Of a stretch of 64,000 nt of DNA, positions 17,394 to 24,464 are shown in pieces (the first letter of the stretch is position 1; every line of letters begins with the position of its first letter). The DNA is from Alishewanella agri BL06 (GTDB lineage Bacteria > Pseudomonadota > Gammaproteobacteria > Enterobacterales > Alteromonadaceae), in the NCBI RefSeq assembly GCF_000272005.1, contig NZ_AKKU01000011.1, positions 310,001 to 374,000 on the forward strand, given 5' to 3'. The position numbers and the translations under genes were made by a program. A model generated the notes under the pieces. It saw only the letters and a list, made by a program, of their open reading frames with translations, did not search any database and was not told the DNA's origin.

Positions 17394-17408
17394 GTCTTAC
17401 TCGCTGGC
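17382..17408. repeat. 27-bp palindrome covering both stop codons of two convergent genes
   Basis: GCCAGCGAGTAAG (17382-17394) and CTTACTCGCTGGC (17396-17408) are perfect 13-bp arms around a single T. The alkaline phosphatase TAA (17391-17393) and the opposing TAA (17397-17399) both lie inside, so both proteins end in Ala-Ser-Glu. There is no T-run. It may form a cruciform or RNA hairpin protecting both 3' ends. Confidence 0.9.
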
Positions 17409-17897
17409 AATCAGCTGCGCCCGTAATTCGGGCGCACTGGTATTTTGGTGCAACCAGATATTAAAAAATGCCGGCCCAAATTCTGGATCTGCCAATACGC
17501 CGGTACTCTCTCCATTCATATAGAACTCAACGCCGTTATCTGCCAGCAATACCGCTGCCAAACGGTCGCCTTTGTCGACATCCTGCCATAGACTTTTTAA
17601 CTGTTCTGCCCACTTTTGCTGTTGCTCGGCACTACTTTGGCCTAGCTTCTTCCACTCATCAACGGTGGCTTTAATAAACTGATCGCGGCTGATTTTGCGC
17701 TTATAGGTGAGCTCCAGTAATAAGGGGGTACTTTGCTGGTAATCGACAAAACGGCCATCGGCCGTCGCCAGCCTCGCATCGTACAGCTGCCAGAATAAGT
17801 AGCGATAGCTACCCTCGCCTACTGTAGTGAGATCCGGTAAGGCCGCAGCCGGCATTGCCAGTCCCAGCAATAATGCAAATGCTGATACTCTAAACAT
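17397..17897 (-). CDS. Chalcone isomerase-like periplasmic protein
   Basis: 166 residues from the ATG at 17897, which has an excellent AGGAGG site four bases upstream and begins a signal peptide (MFRVSAFALLLGLAMPAAA). The upstream ATG at 17918 is less likely. The mature protein matches the chalcone-isomerase-like family (YLFWQLYDARLAT, LELTYKRKISRDQFIKATVDEW, VEFYMNGESTGVL). The enzymatic fold is related to plant chalcone isomerase, but bacterial members have no proven isomerase activity. The start overlaps the DUF2878 stop by 8 bp, so SDR-DUF2878-this gene form one operon. Confidence 0.85.
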   Translation of the reverse strand: MFRVSAFALLLGLAMPAAALPDLTTVGEGSYRYLFWQLYDARLATADGRFVDYQQSTPLLLELTYKRKISRDQFIKATVDEWKKLGQSSAEQQQKWAEQLKSLWQDVDKGDRLAAVLLADNGVEFYMNGESTGVLADPEFGPAFFNIWLHQNTSAPELRAQLIASE

Positions 17898-18387
17898 AAA
17901 ACCTCCTGCTTTGACCATAAAGGACGGCCAGACCGCCCCAAATCAGTGCTAATACGCCATAAGACACGTAACCCGCCGGGAAACTGAGCACTCCGCCACT
18001 CAGGGCTGCACCGCCGATATAAGACAAAGGCCCGCCCGTAGCGCCCAATACAAAAGCTAACCAGGGCTTTTGTAGAAAATCGGCTAACAACTCCACCACT
18101 GCCAGTGCAAAAACACCCCACAGCAACCAGAACCACAGTGGCAAGCTGTCGCGCAGGGCAAAACTTAAAATATCCAGCTGGATCAATGCTGAGTCAATCG
18201 CGATACCCAGTAGCGCAATAATCACAACAGCCAGCCGTCGCCGCGTGCCAACAAGACGCCACAAACCATAAAGCAAATACGCCAGTACCGGCCAAAACGC
18301 CAGTTGCTGGAAATACACCAGCAAAAACCAGCACAACTCAAAGCCGATAATGGCCCGCCAGTTAAGCTTAGACACGGCGGCACTCAT
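17890..18387 (-). CDS. DUF2878 family inner-membrane protein
   Basis: 165-residue, very hydrophobic protein with about five or six membrane spans (Trp-rich first helix ELCWFLLVYFQQLAFW). The conserved C-terminal glycine-rich part GATGGPLSYIGGAALSGG is typical of DUF2878. Function is unknown. It overlaps the SDR stop by 4 bp and the downstream chalcone-isomerase-like start by 8 bp, giving tight translational coupling. In other gammaproteobacteria the family travels with SDR, DUF1365 and cyclopropane-fatty-acid-synthase-like genes. Confidence 0.85.
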   Translation of the reverse strand: MSAAVSKLNWRAIIGFELCWFLLVYFQQLAFWPVLAYLLYGLWRLVGTRRRLAVVIIALLGIAIDSALIQLDILSFALRDSLPLWFWLLWGVFALAVVELLADFLQKPWLAFVLGATGGPLSYIGGAALSGGVLSFPAGYVSYGVLALIWGGLAVLYGQSRRFYV

Positions 18388-19121
18388 TGTTGTTTCATCC
18401 GGTTCGCCAATTTAATCCGCAGGCCGTAAGGCAAAGCACTTAAAAGCTTCAGCATCAGGCTTAAACGTCTCGGGAAACGTAGCCGCGGTTTGCCCGCAGC
18501 TATACCGGAGTAGATGCGCTCTGCAGCCTGAGCGACCGGCATTAAAAACGGCATCGCAAAGTCATTTTTTTGGGTAAGTGGCGTATCGATAAAGCCCGGT
18601 TCAATCAAGCAAACCTTAATTCCGGTATCATGCAAATCTACCCTTAAGCTATCGGCGAAATAGCTAATAGCGGCTTTGCTGGCGCCATAGGCTTCAGCCC
18701 GGGTAAACGGGAAGAAATGCGCCATCGAACTGACGATGGCTAATGTACTGCCGGCGCTAAGCCGTGGCAGTGCCTCTTTTACCGCCCGCACCACAGCCAG
18801 CACATTGAGCTCAAAAGTCCGCTCAAAAGCGCTGATATCAAGGTTAGTCGCCTCTACATATTCGCAGTTACCGGCGTTAAGCAGCACCACATCGAAACGC
18901 AACTCAGCCGGCAGCTTGGCAAACCAGCTGGTTAAGGCTGCGCTATCGGTCAGATCCAAACTTACCGGCACAATACGCTGCGGCACCTCGGCTGAAAGTT
19001 CTGCTAACTTATCCGCAGAGCGCGCCACCGCATATACCGTCCAGCCATTACGGGCATAATGCAGTGCGGTTTCGCGGCCAATGCCAGAGCTGGCACCGGT
19101 AATTAAAATCGTTGAGGTCAT
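18384..19121 (-). CDS. Short-chain dehydrogenase/reductase
   Basis: 245-residue NAD(P)-dependent classical SDR. The nucleotide-binding motif TGASSGIG is at residues 8-15, NAG at 82-84, and the catalytic Ser (131-132), Tyr145 and Lys149 form S-Y-x3-K. A C-terminal hydrophobic/basic tail (LLSALPYGLRIKLANRMKQQ, 20 residues) may bring it to the membrane. Substrate is unknown. GGAG lies properly before the ATG. It is the first gene of the SDR-DUF2878-chalcone-isomerase-like operon. Confidence 0.9.
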   Translation of the reverse strand: MTSTILITGASSGIGRETALHYARNGWTVYAVARSADKLAELSAEVPQRIVPVSLDLTDSAALTSWFAKLPAELRFDVVLLNAGNCEYVEATNLDISAFERTFELNVLAVVRAVKEALPRLSAGSTLAIVSSMAHFFPFTRAEAYGASKAAISYFADSLRVDLHDTGIKVCLIEPGFIDTPLTQKNDFAMPFLMPVAQAAERIYSGIAAGKPRLRFPRRLSLMLKLLSALPYGLRIKLANRMKQQ

Positions 19122-19276
19122 AAATACTCCATTGCAGTTGGAGCTTATACGTAAAGTATAGCGAACAGTTCAGTGGGGCTTTAACGCAAAACAATTGAAA
19201 ATAGTCAGGCTGCTTGTCATTTATACACTTCAAGATTATATTCATTATTATCATTTATGAATACGAGAGGCCTTAT

Positions 19277-19510
19277 ATGGCAACGACAAGTTTGAGTTTG
19301 GGCGAGCATTGGGAAACCTTTATCAGGAAGGAAATTGCAACCGGTCGCTACGGTTCGGCCAGTGAAGTGGTGCGTGATGCATTGAGAACGCTTGAAGAAC
19401 GTAAGGCAAAACTTGAAGCCTTACGTGCACATTTAGCTCAGGGTGCCTTGCAAGCCAGAGAGGGACAGTTTGTTGAGGACTTTAGCGTCGACCAGCTAAT
19501 TTCAGATTAG
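19277..19510 (+). CDS. parD: ParD-type antitoxin (type II), probably C-terminally truncated and without partner
   Basis: 77-residue ribbon-helix-helix antitoxin of the ParD/CC2985 family: MATTSLSLGEHWETFIRK, then RYGSASEVVRDALRTLEER, the DNA-binding part. The start at 19277 is chosen because the family begins MATTS and GAGAGG lies 8 bp upstream; the ORF extends further up only through AT-rich DNA. The C-terminal toxin-binding tail stops at VDQLISD, shorter than usual. The next 70 bp encode only the last 22 residues of a ParE toxin, so a deletion has fused the antitoxin end to the toxin end. It may persist as an orphan antitoxin or repressor. Confidence 0.87.
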   Translation: MATTSLSLGEHWETFIRKEIATGRYGSASEVVRDALRTLEERKAKLEALRAHLAQGALQAREGQFVEDFSVDQLISD

Positions 19511-19511
19511 T

Positions 19512-19580
19512 GGCCGTTGTATTGATGTAATCGGCGTACCACATCAAGAAATGGATATTGATGGCTATTTCAAAAATTAG
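19512..19580 (+). pseudogene. parE: C-terminal remnant of a ParE-type toxin
   Basis: Immediately after the antitoxin stop, the frame starting at 19512 reads GRCIDVIGVPHQEMDIDGYF-KN then TAG. This is the characteristic last segment of RelE/ParE-superfamily toxins (RCIDVI-x-PHQ-x-MD). No start codon or upstream toxin sequence remains, so about three quarters of the toxin is deleted and it cannot be functional. Confidence 0.8.
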
Positions 19581-19594
19581 CCAGAAGACAAAAG

Positions 19595-19915
19595 TTAGGC
19601 GTAGAGATCAACACCCAGCATCGCTTGTACTTCACTGCGACGCTGTTCATTTTGCAGGCTTTGGTAAGCGGCTATCGCCCGTTCATTCCGGGGTTCGCTG
19701 CTATCGCGAAAGTTTTGCCGATTGCGCTCAGCCTCACGTTCATTATCCAAACGCTCAATCACTGCCCGCTCCACGCGGATCCCTGCCGCTTGCTGCGTGC
19801 TTTGCGCCTCTGCAGCTTGGCGCTCAGGCGTAGTTTGCCGCACCGGTTGCGGACGATTCGTCGCCGGGTTTAGCAAACTGCTGGCATTGATATTATTGCT
19901 GGCGTTAATGCTCAT
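19595..19915 (-). CDS. Conserved hypothetical protein (106 aa)
   Basis: 106-residue, Asn/Gln/Arg/Ala-rich, highly hydrophilic protein without signal peptide or membrane segment. The N-terminus is probably disordered (INASNNINASSLLNP). A charged helical middle (VERAVIERLDNEREAERNRQNF) leads to a conserved-looking end RAIAAYQSLQNEQRRSEVQAMLGVDLYA. I recall similar C-termini in Alteromonadales hypothetical proteins, but no function is known. Ribosome binding site is weak. It sits between the degraded parDE and tsaB, downstream of the DnaA-box hairpin. Confidence 0.7.
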   Translation of the reverse strand: MSINASNNINASSLLNPATNRPQPVRQTTPERQAAEAQSTQQAAGIRVERAVIERLDNEREAERNRQNFRDSSEPRNERAIAAYQSLQNEQRRSEVQAMLGVDLYA

Positions 19916-19981
19916 ATAAGCCGCTAACTAGAAGAATTGCGCTAATTATAGACAAGGAACCGCGAAAGTTACCACTAATAT

Positions 19982-20060
19982 TTATCCACAGCACTATTGT
20001 TGCTCACGTGGTACCGGTAGGACCTCGGAGGTCCGTCCGGTACCGGAGACGTGTGGATAA
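19982..20060. repeat. Hairpin flanked by two inverted consensus DnaA boxes
   Basis: TTATCCACA (19982-19990) and its inverse TGTGGATAA (20052-20060) are perfect DnaA-box consensus nonamers. Between them lies a strong hairpin at 20005-20053: CACGT/ACGTG (with a 4-nt bulge on the 3' side), then GGTACCGG/CCGGTACC, a 2x2 mismatch, GGACCT/AGGTCC and a CGG loop. No T-run follows, so it is not an ordinary terminator. The right box ends two bases before the tsaB stop codon. It could be a DnaA-binding or titration site, an intergenic repeat copy, or the end of a lost mobile element. Confidence 0.75.
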
Positions 20061-20061
20061 G

Positions 20062-20760
20062 TTAGCGGCCGGGAAGTTTTTGCCAGGTGACTTCATCGCG
20101 TACGTAGACCGGCTCGGCCTGCTCGGCGCTGACAAATAACTGTTGCTGCCAGGCTCGGCTGGCAAAAGGCAGCATAAACTGCGCTGACGGGTACAGAATC
20201 GAATCAGCAATCAGCGCTGGCGCCAGCTGCTGTAGTGCCTGCGAATAAGTTTGCCAACCGGTACCCACCCCCAACACCCGTGAGGTAAAAGACAGTGAGG
20301 TCAAAACCTCAGGTAAAGCGGCCGGCTTAGCCGCGATTTCCGGCGTTATCGCTTGCATTAAACCTGCTTCATCTAAAGTGAAAGCGGCGATATACACTTC
20401 CGCCATTCTGGCATCAATAGCGGCAATCACCTCTGTGGCGTTTTGCTGTACTGCCGCCGCCTGTGCCATCGCAGCCAGGGTTGACACCCCAAATACCGGC
20501 AAATCTGCGCCAAAAGCCAGGCCCTGGGCGACGGACACGCCAATCCTGACACCGGTAAAACTGCCGGGGCCACGACCAAAGATAATACCGTCTAACTGAT
20601 GAAGGCTGATGCCAGCATCAGCTAACAGCTGCTGTACCATCGGTAAAATGCGTTTGCTGTGTTGCTGCGGGCAAACTTCATCCAGCGCTAAGATCTGGCC
20701 ATCCAGAGCTAAAGCGACTGAGCAGGCTTCGGTAGAGGTATCCAGGGCTAAAAACTTCAT
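20062..20760 (-). CDS. tsaB: tRNA threonylcarbamoyladenosine biosynthesis protein TsaB
   Basis: 232-residue ASKHA-fold partner of TsaD and TsaE in the t6A modification of ANN-decoding tRNAs. The N-terminus MKFLALDTSTEACSVAL, the GRGPGSFTGVRIGVS segment and AAIDARMAEVY match TsaB. A second ATG one codon upstream overlaps the yoaA stop (ATGATGA), so the two genes are coupled. The yoaA-tsaB neighbourhood is conserved with E. coli. Confidence 0.96.
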   Translation of the reverse strand: MKFLALDTSTEACSVALALDGQILALDEVCPQQHSKRILPMVQQLLADAGISLHQLDGIIFGRGPGSFTGVRIGVSVAQGLAFGADLPVFGVSTLAAMAQAAAVQQNATEVIAAIDARMAEVYIAAFTLDEAGLMQAITPEIAAKPAALPEVLTSLSFTSRVLGVGTGWQTYSQALQQLAPALIADSILYPSAQFMLPFASRAWQQQLFVSAEQAEPVYVRDEVTWQKLPGR

Positions 20761-22685
20761 CATTTATCCTGTTGCATAGCATGTAAAAACTGACAGGCCT
20801 CAGCCAGATCGCGGCTGCGGCGCATCGGTGGCAGGCTCTTTAAAAACGTAGCGCCATAGGGCTTAGTCACCAGCCGGTTATCACAGATCACCAGCACACC
20901 GCGGTCGCTGACATCGCGAATTAGCCGCCCGACGCCCTGCTTTAACGTAATCACCGCCTGGGGTAACTGGACCTCGGCGAACGGATCTTTGCCGCGCATT
21001 GTACAGTCTTCACTGCGTGCCTGCAGCAAGGGATCGTCCGGCGAAGCGAAGGGCAGCTTATCGATAATGACACAGCTTAAGGTATCGCCCCGGACATCCA
21101 CCCCTTCCCAGAAACTGCCGGTACCCAATAACACCGCATTTTCCAGCTGCACAAACTGCTCTAATAGCAAACGTTTACCGGTGCTGCCCTGCACCAGCAC
21201 CGGCTGGCGGATCTGCTCCGGCAAGGCGCCCGCCATCCACTGCAACATTCGATGGCTGGTAAACAGAAAGAAACAGCGGCCATTATTCGCCTGGATCAGC
21301 TGAACAGCTAAACTGAGCAAAGCATGCGCCATCGCCGGCTCATGGGGCTCGGGTAAAAACCGTGGCACACAGAGCAGTGCCTGCTGCGCATAGTCAAAAG
21401 GGCTTTCCAGCAACAGTGTACGGGCACCATTAAGGCCCATTTGCTGTTGATAATGGGCAAAGCCCTCATCTACTGACAACGTGGCCGAGGTGAAGATCCA
21501 GCTGCGTTCAGCGGCAAATACCAGTTTTTGAAATTTATCGGCAATACTCAGCGGCGTTAAATGCAGCGTCACGTGCAAGCGGCTGGTTTCAAACCACAGA
21601 CTGACGCCGCTTTGTTCGGTTTGCAGCAACTTCGGTAACTGACTTTTCAGCTGCGCCAGCCGCTCATAGCAGTTATCCAGCGCCTGACAGCGTCCAAGAC
21701 TGCTTTTTACAATCTGATACAGCATCTCCAGCGCATCATTAATACGGATCACTGCCGTTTGCATGCTAGTTTGCTGATAGGCCTGCCGCCAGTTGCCACG
21801 CGCCGGATCGGCAGCAAACTGCAACCGCCAGTCGCGGGTCAGGCTGGAGAGTTTATCGGCGGCTTTACTTAGCTGGATCAGATCTTTCAGTTCAGTTTTG
21901 CCGATTTGCTCTAAGTCTTTACACAGATCCAGCAACACCCGGCTGGAGAAATGCTCACCAAAATAATCGCTGGCGATATCCGGGATCTGATGCGCTTCGT
22001 CGAAGATCACCACTTCCATGTCAGGTAACAGCTCACCAAAGCCGGTATCTTTCAGCGCCAGATCGGCAAAAAATAAATGATGATTGACGACCACCAGATC
22101 AGCCGCTTGCGCCTCTTTGCGCGCCTTTAGCAGATGGCAGTCTTCATACACCGGGCAGTCTTTACCCAGGCAGTTATCGGTGGTACTGGTGACATAAGGC
22201 AGCGCCCGCGAGTCTTCGGCGATATAACTGAGCTCACCGATATCACCGCTTTGCGTTTCCGCGGCCCATTTTTTGATCAGGCTTAGGTCATTAATCAGCT
22301 CAGGATCAGCACTAGGGATATGTTGATAATGCTGCTCTAAGCGAAACAGACATAAATAATTTGACCGCCCTTTTAACAGCGCAGTCTTTACCGGCAGGGC
22401 CAGCGCCTGTAATACCGTTGGCAGATCGCGAAAGTACAGCTGCTCCTGCAGGTTTTTGGTGCCGGTTGATAAAATCACCTTTTTACCAGACAGCAGTGCC
22501 GGCACCAGATAGGCGTAAGTTTTACCGGTACCGGTACCCGCTTCCACCACCAAAACACCATTGGCCGAGATACTTTCTGCTACGGCCTGTGCCATCTCCA
22601 GCTGCGCCGCACGCGGCTTAAAGCCCGGGATCTGTTTTGCCAGGGTGCCCTGTTCGGCAAAGGCATGTTTGACCTTAGCCGACAT
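20760..22685 (-). CDS. yoaA: ATP-dependent DNA helicase, DinG/YoaA family
   Basis: 641 residues from the ATG at 22685 (GAGG five bases upstream; the longer frame begins at 22709). An XPD-like iron-sulfur helicase of superfamily 2. Walker A AGTGTGKT is at residues 49-56. Cys residues in DNCLGKDCPVYEDCHLLKA form the 4Fe-4S cluster region. The DEAH box is FDEAHQIPD, and the late motif QGVGRLIRD is motif VI. Size and tsaB adjacency point to YoaA, which works in replication repair, rather than the larger DinG. Confidence 0.93.
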   Translation of the reverse strand: MSAKVKHAFAEQGTLAKQIPGFKPRAAQLEMAQAVAESISANGVLVVEAGTGTGKTYAYLVPALLSGKKVILSTGTKNLQEQLYFRDLPTVLQALALPVKTALLKGRSNYLCLFRLEQHYQHIPSADPELINDLSLIKKWAAETQSGDIGELSYIAEDSRALPYVTSTTDNCLGKDCPVYEDCHLLKARKEAQAADLVVVNHHLFFADLALKDTGFGELLPDMEVVIFDEAHQIPDIASDYFGEHFSSRVLLDLCKDLEQIGKTELKDLIQLSKAADKLSSLTRDWRLQFAADPARGNWRQAYQQTSMQTAVIRINDALEMLYQIVKSSLGRCQALDNCYERLAQLKSQLPKLLQTEQSGVSLWFETSRLHVTLHLTPLSIADKFQKLVFAAERSWIFTSATLSVDEGFAHYQQQMGLNGARTLLLESPFDYAQQALLCVPRFLPEPHEPAMAHALLSLAVQLIQANNGRCFFLFTSHRMLQWMAGALPEQIRQPVLVQGSTGKRLLLEQFVQLENAVLLGTGSFWEGVDVRGDTLSCVIIDKLPFASPDDPLLQARSEDCTMRGKDPFAEVQLPQAVITLKQGVGRLIRDVSDRGVLVICDNRLVTKPYGATFLKSLPPMRRSRDLAEACQFLHAMQQDK

Positions 22686-22817
22686 CAGTACCTCGGGTAA
22701 CGGCATCACAAAAACGCAGCACAGCAGCTCCAGAATAGTAATAAGGCTTCAACCAGACGAAGAAAGAAGCAAAATACAAAGCAATTGCCGGCTATTATGC
22801 CTTGTCAGCGCCAAAAA

Positions 22818-23066
22818 TCAGATAAAAATATCCACATGGCCATCTTTATCGACGTGCTGCTCTTCCTCTGGCGTGGTGTAGGGTGCTGGCGGATAGTCAT
22901 CTGACGGCGCTTTTTTGGCAAAGCGGCGCAGAATTAAAAACTTTTGCTCATTGCGTTTTAGCGGCTCCAGCCGGGCTTCTTTAAACACAGGCAGCACCTG
23001 CCGTGGATCCTGTTCGACAGGGGTTCCCGGGGTGCGTTGAATAAAGGGCATAAAAACGTCCATCAT
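22818..23066 (-). CDS. Small hypothetical protein upstream of yoaA (82 aa)
   Basis: 82-residue hydrophilic protein without recognised domain: proline- and charge-rich, with LEPLKRNEQKFLILRRFAKKAPSDD in the centre and an acidic end. A textbook AGGAGG lies directly before two tandem ATG codons (23066 and 23063); spacing favours the second. It is on the same strand as yoaA, 130 bp upstream, and may share its transcript. Coding is supported by the ribosome binding site and ORF length only, so confidence is moderate. Confidence 0.65.
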   Translation of the reverse strand: MMDVFMPFIQRTPGTPVEQDPRQVLPVFKEARLEPLKRNEQKFLILRRFAKKAPSDDYPPAPYTTPEEEQHVDKDGHVDIFI

Positions 23067-23378
23067 TCCTCCTGCCTGTGTTGAAAACGTGGCCGCCGCA
23101 AAGCGTTAAGTTGCAATACCATACTGTTATCGGCTGCATTAGCCTAAACTTTAATCAGCAATATTGCCTATACAACTTGACCACAAAACAGGCAATTAGT
23201 TGCCAGTCTTGAACTTTAAACACTGATAAACTTTAATGCGAAACAAGCCGAAAAAAACACAAAGCACTGATTAATAAACAAATTAAAAGACATTGCCGTA
23301 TTTACCACTGAAAATAATAGTTGCAACCAAGGCTTGCCAGGAGTAACTTGTATAGCATCTAACGTACAGGATTAACCC
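23067..23378. other. 312-bp intergenic region upstream of the his leader
   Basis: Divergent gap between the 82-residue ORF and hisL. It is AT-rich, has no ORF of note, and must hold the his promoter and that of the leftward gene. An AT-rich TATAGC-like hexamer near 23351 is a plausible -10 element for his, but I cannot pair it convincingly with a -35 element. I see no operator, repeat or RNA gene here. Confidence 0.5.
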
Positions 23379-23423
23379 ATGACACTGTTCACTGTATCAC
23401 TGCACCATCATCATAGCACCTAG
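23379..23423 (+). CDS. hisL: Histidine operon leader peptide
   Basis: A 14-codon ORF encoding M-T-L-F-T-V-S-L-H-H-H-H-S-T with four consecutive His codons, followed by TAG, about 130 bp upstream of hisG. A run of His codons ahead of a terminator hairpin is the hallmark of the his attenuator: stalling at His codons when charged tRNA-His is scarce would favour an antiterminator. E. coli HisL has seven consecutive His codons; four is a shorter sensor. It is too short for normal gene finders. Confidence 0.9.
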   Translation: MTLFTVSLHHHHST

Positions 23424-23515
23424 CCTTCCGGCTTAGGCGGAGGGCTATTGCTAAGGCCTCCGGTGGATACTGTCATATCAAACCCCGCAGGCCAGTGCCA
23501 CGGGGTTTTTTGTTT
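23424..23515 (+). promoter_or_regulatory. his operon attenuator
   Basis: After hisL, GC-rich complementary segments (CCTTCCGGCTTAGG, GGCGGAGGGC, GGCCTCCGG) can form alternative pairings. The last element is a terminator hairpin, ACCCCG...CGGGGT, at 23482-23506, followed by TTTTTTGTTTT to 23515. This is the expected order leader peptide, antiterminator, terminator, hisG. The exact pairing has not been folded. Confidence 0.85.
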
Positions 23516-23551
23516 TCAGGTTTTTTATTTTTCGACTATCAGGAGTGACGT

Positions 23552-24460
23552 ATGAGTCCGGCCATTGAAAGTAAACGTTTACGTATCGCGATGCAAAAAT
23601 CCGGGCGGCTGTCCGTGGACTCGCAAGCCCTGCTTAGTAGCTGTGGCTTAAAAATTAACCTACGTGAACAGCGCCTAATTGCCCATGTCGAAAATATGCC
23701 GATTGATATTCTGCGGGTACGGGATGACGATATTCCGGGTTTAGTGATGGATGGCGTCTGTGATCTGGGCATTATCGGCGAAAACGTGCTGGAAGAAGTA
23801 TCACTACAGCGCCAGTTAGATCAGGAAAACTTCGACTATGAGGTGCTGGCGCGACTGGATTTCGGCGGCTGCCGCTTATCAATTGCGGTACCGCAAGAGG
23901 AAAACTACCAGGGTGTACAAAGCCTCGATGGCAAAACGATTGCCACTACTTACCCGCGCTTACTGGCACGCTTTTTAAAACAACAAGGCGTCAATGCCCG
24001 CATCGTGATGCTCACCGGCTCAGTAGAAGTGGCACCGCGTGCTGGCCTGGCCGATGCGATCTGTGACCTGGTCTCTACCGGCGCCACGCTGGAAGCCAAT
24101 GGTTTAAAAGAGGCCGAAGTGATTTACCGCAGCAAAGCGGTATTGATTCAGCGCAAAGGTCTGACAGATGCCGGTCAGCTAAAACTGATTAGAAAACTGA
24201 TGCCACGCATTCAGGGCGTGATGCAGGCAAATGAAAGCAAGTACATTATGCTGCACGCACCACGCTCCCGCTTAGATGAAGTGATTGCACTGTTACCTGG
24301 CGCCGAAAACCCAACACTGTTACCGCTGGCGGGGAATAACGATGTGGTCGCCATTCACGTGGTCAGTAGCGAAACCCTGTTCTGGGAAACCATGGAGCAG
24401 TTAAAAGCGCTTGGCGCCAGCTCTATTCTGGTGCTGCCGATTGAGAAGATGATGGAGTAA
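23552..24460 (+). CDS. hisG: ATP phosphoribosyltransferase
   Basis: 302-residue first enzyme of histidine synthesis (ATP + PRPP to phosphoribosyl-ATP), the long form carrying the C-terminal ACT-like regulatory domain for histidine feedback. It begins [14 protein letters not shown] and contains [14 protein letters not shown], the PRPP-binding region. AGGAGTGACGT precedes the ATG. It is the first structural gene of hisGDCBHAFI. Confidence 0.98.
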   Translation: MSPAIESKRLRIAMQKSGRLSVDSQALLSSCGLKINLREQRLIAHVENMPIDILRVRDDDIPGLVMDGVCDLGIIGENVLEEVSLQRQLDQENFDYEVLARLDFGGCRLSIAVPQEENYQGVQSLDGKTIATTYPRLLARFLKQQGVNARIVMLTGSVEVAPRAGLADAICDLVSTGATLEANGLKEAEVIYRSKAVLIQRKGLTDAGQLKLIRKLMPRIQGVMQANESKYIMLHAPRSRLDEVIALLPGAENPTLLPLAGNNDVVAIHVVSSETLFWETMEQLKALGASSILVLPIEKMME

Positions 24461-24464
24461 CATC

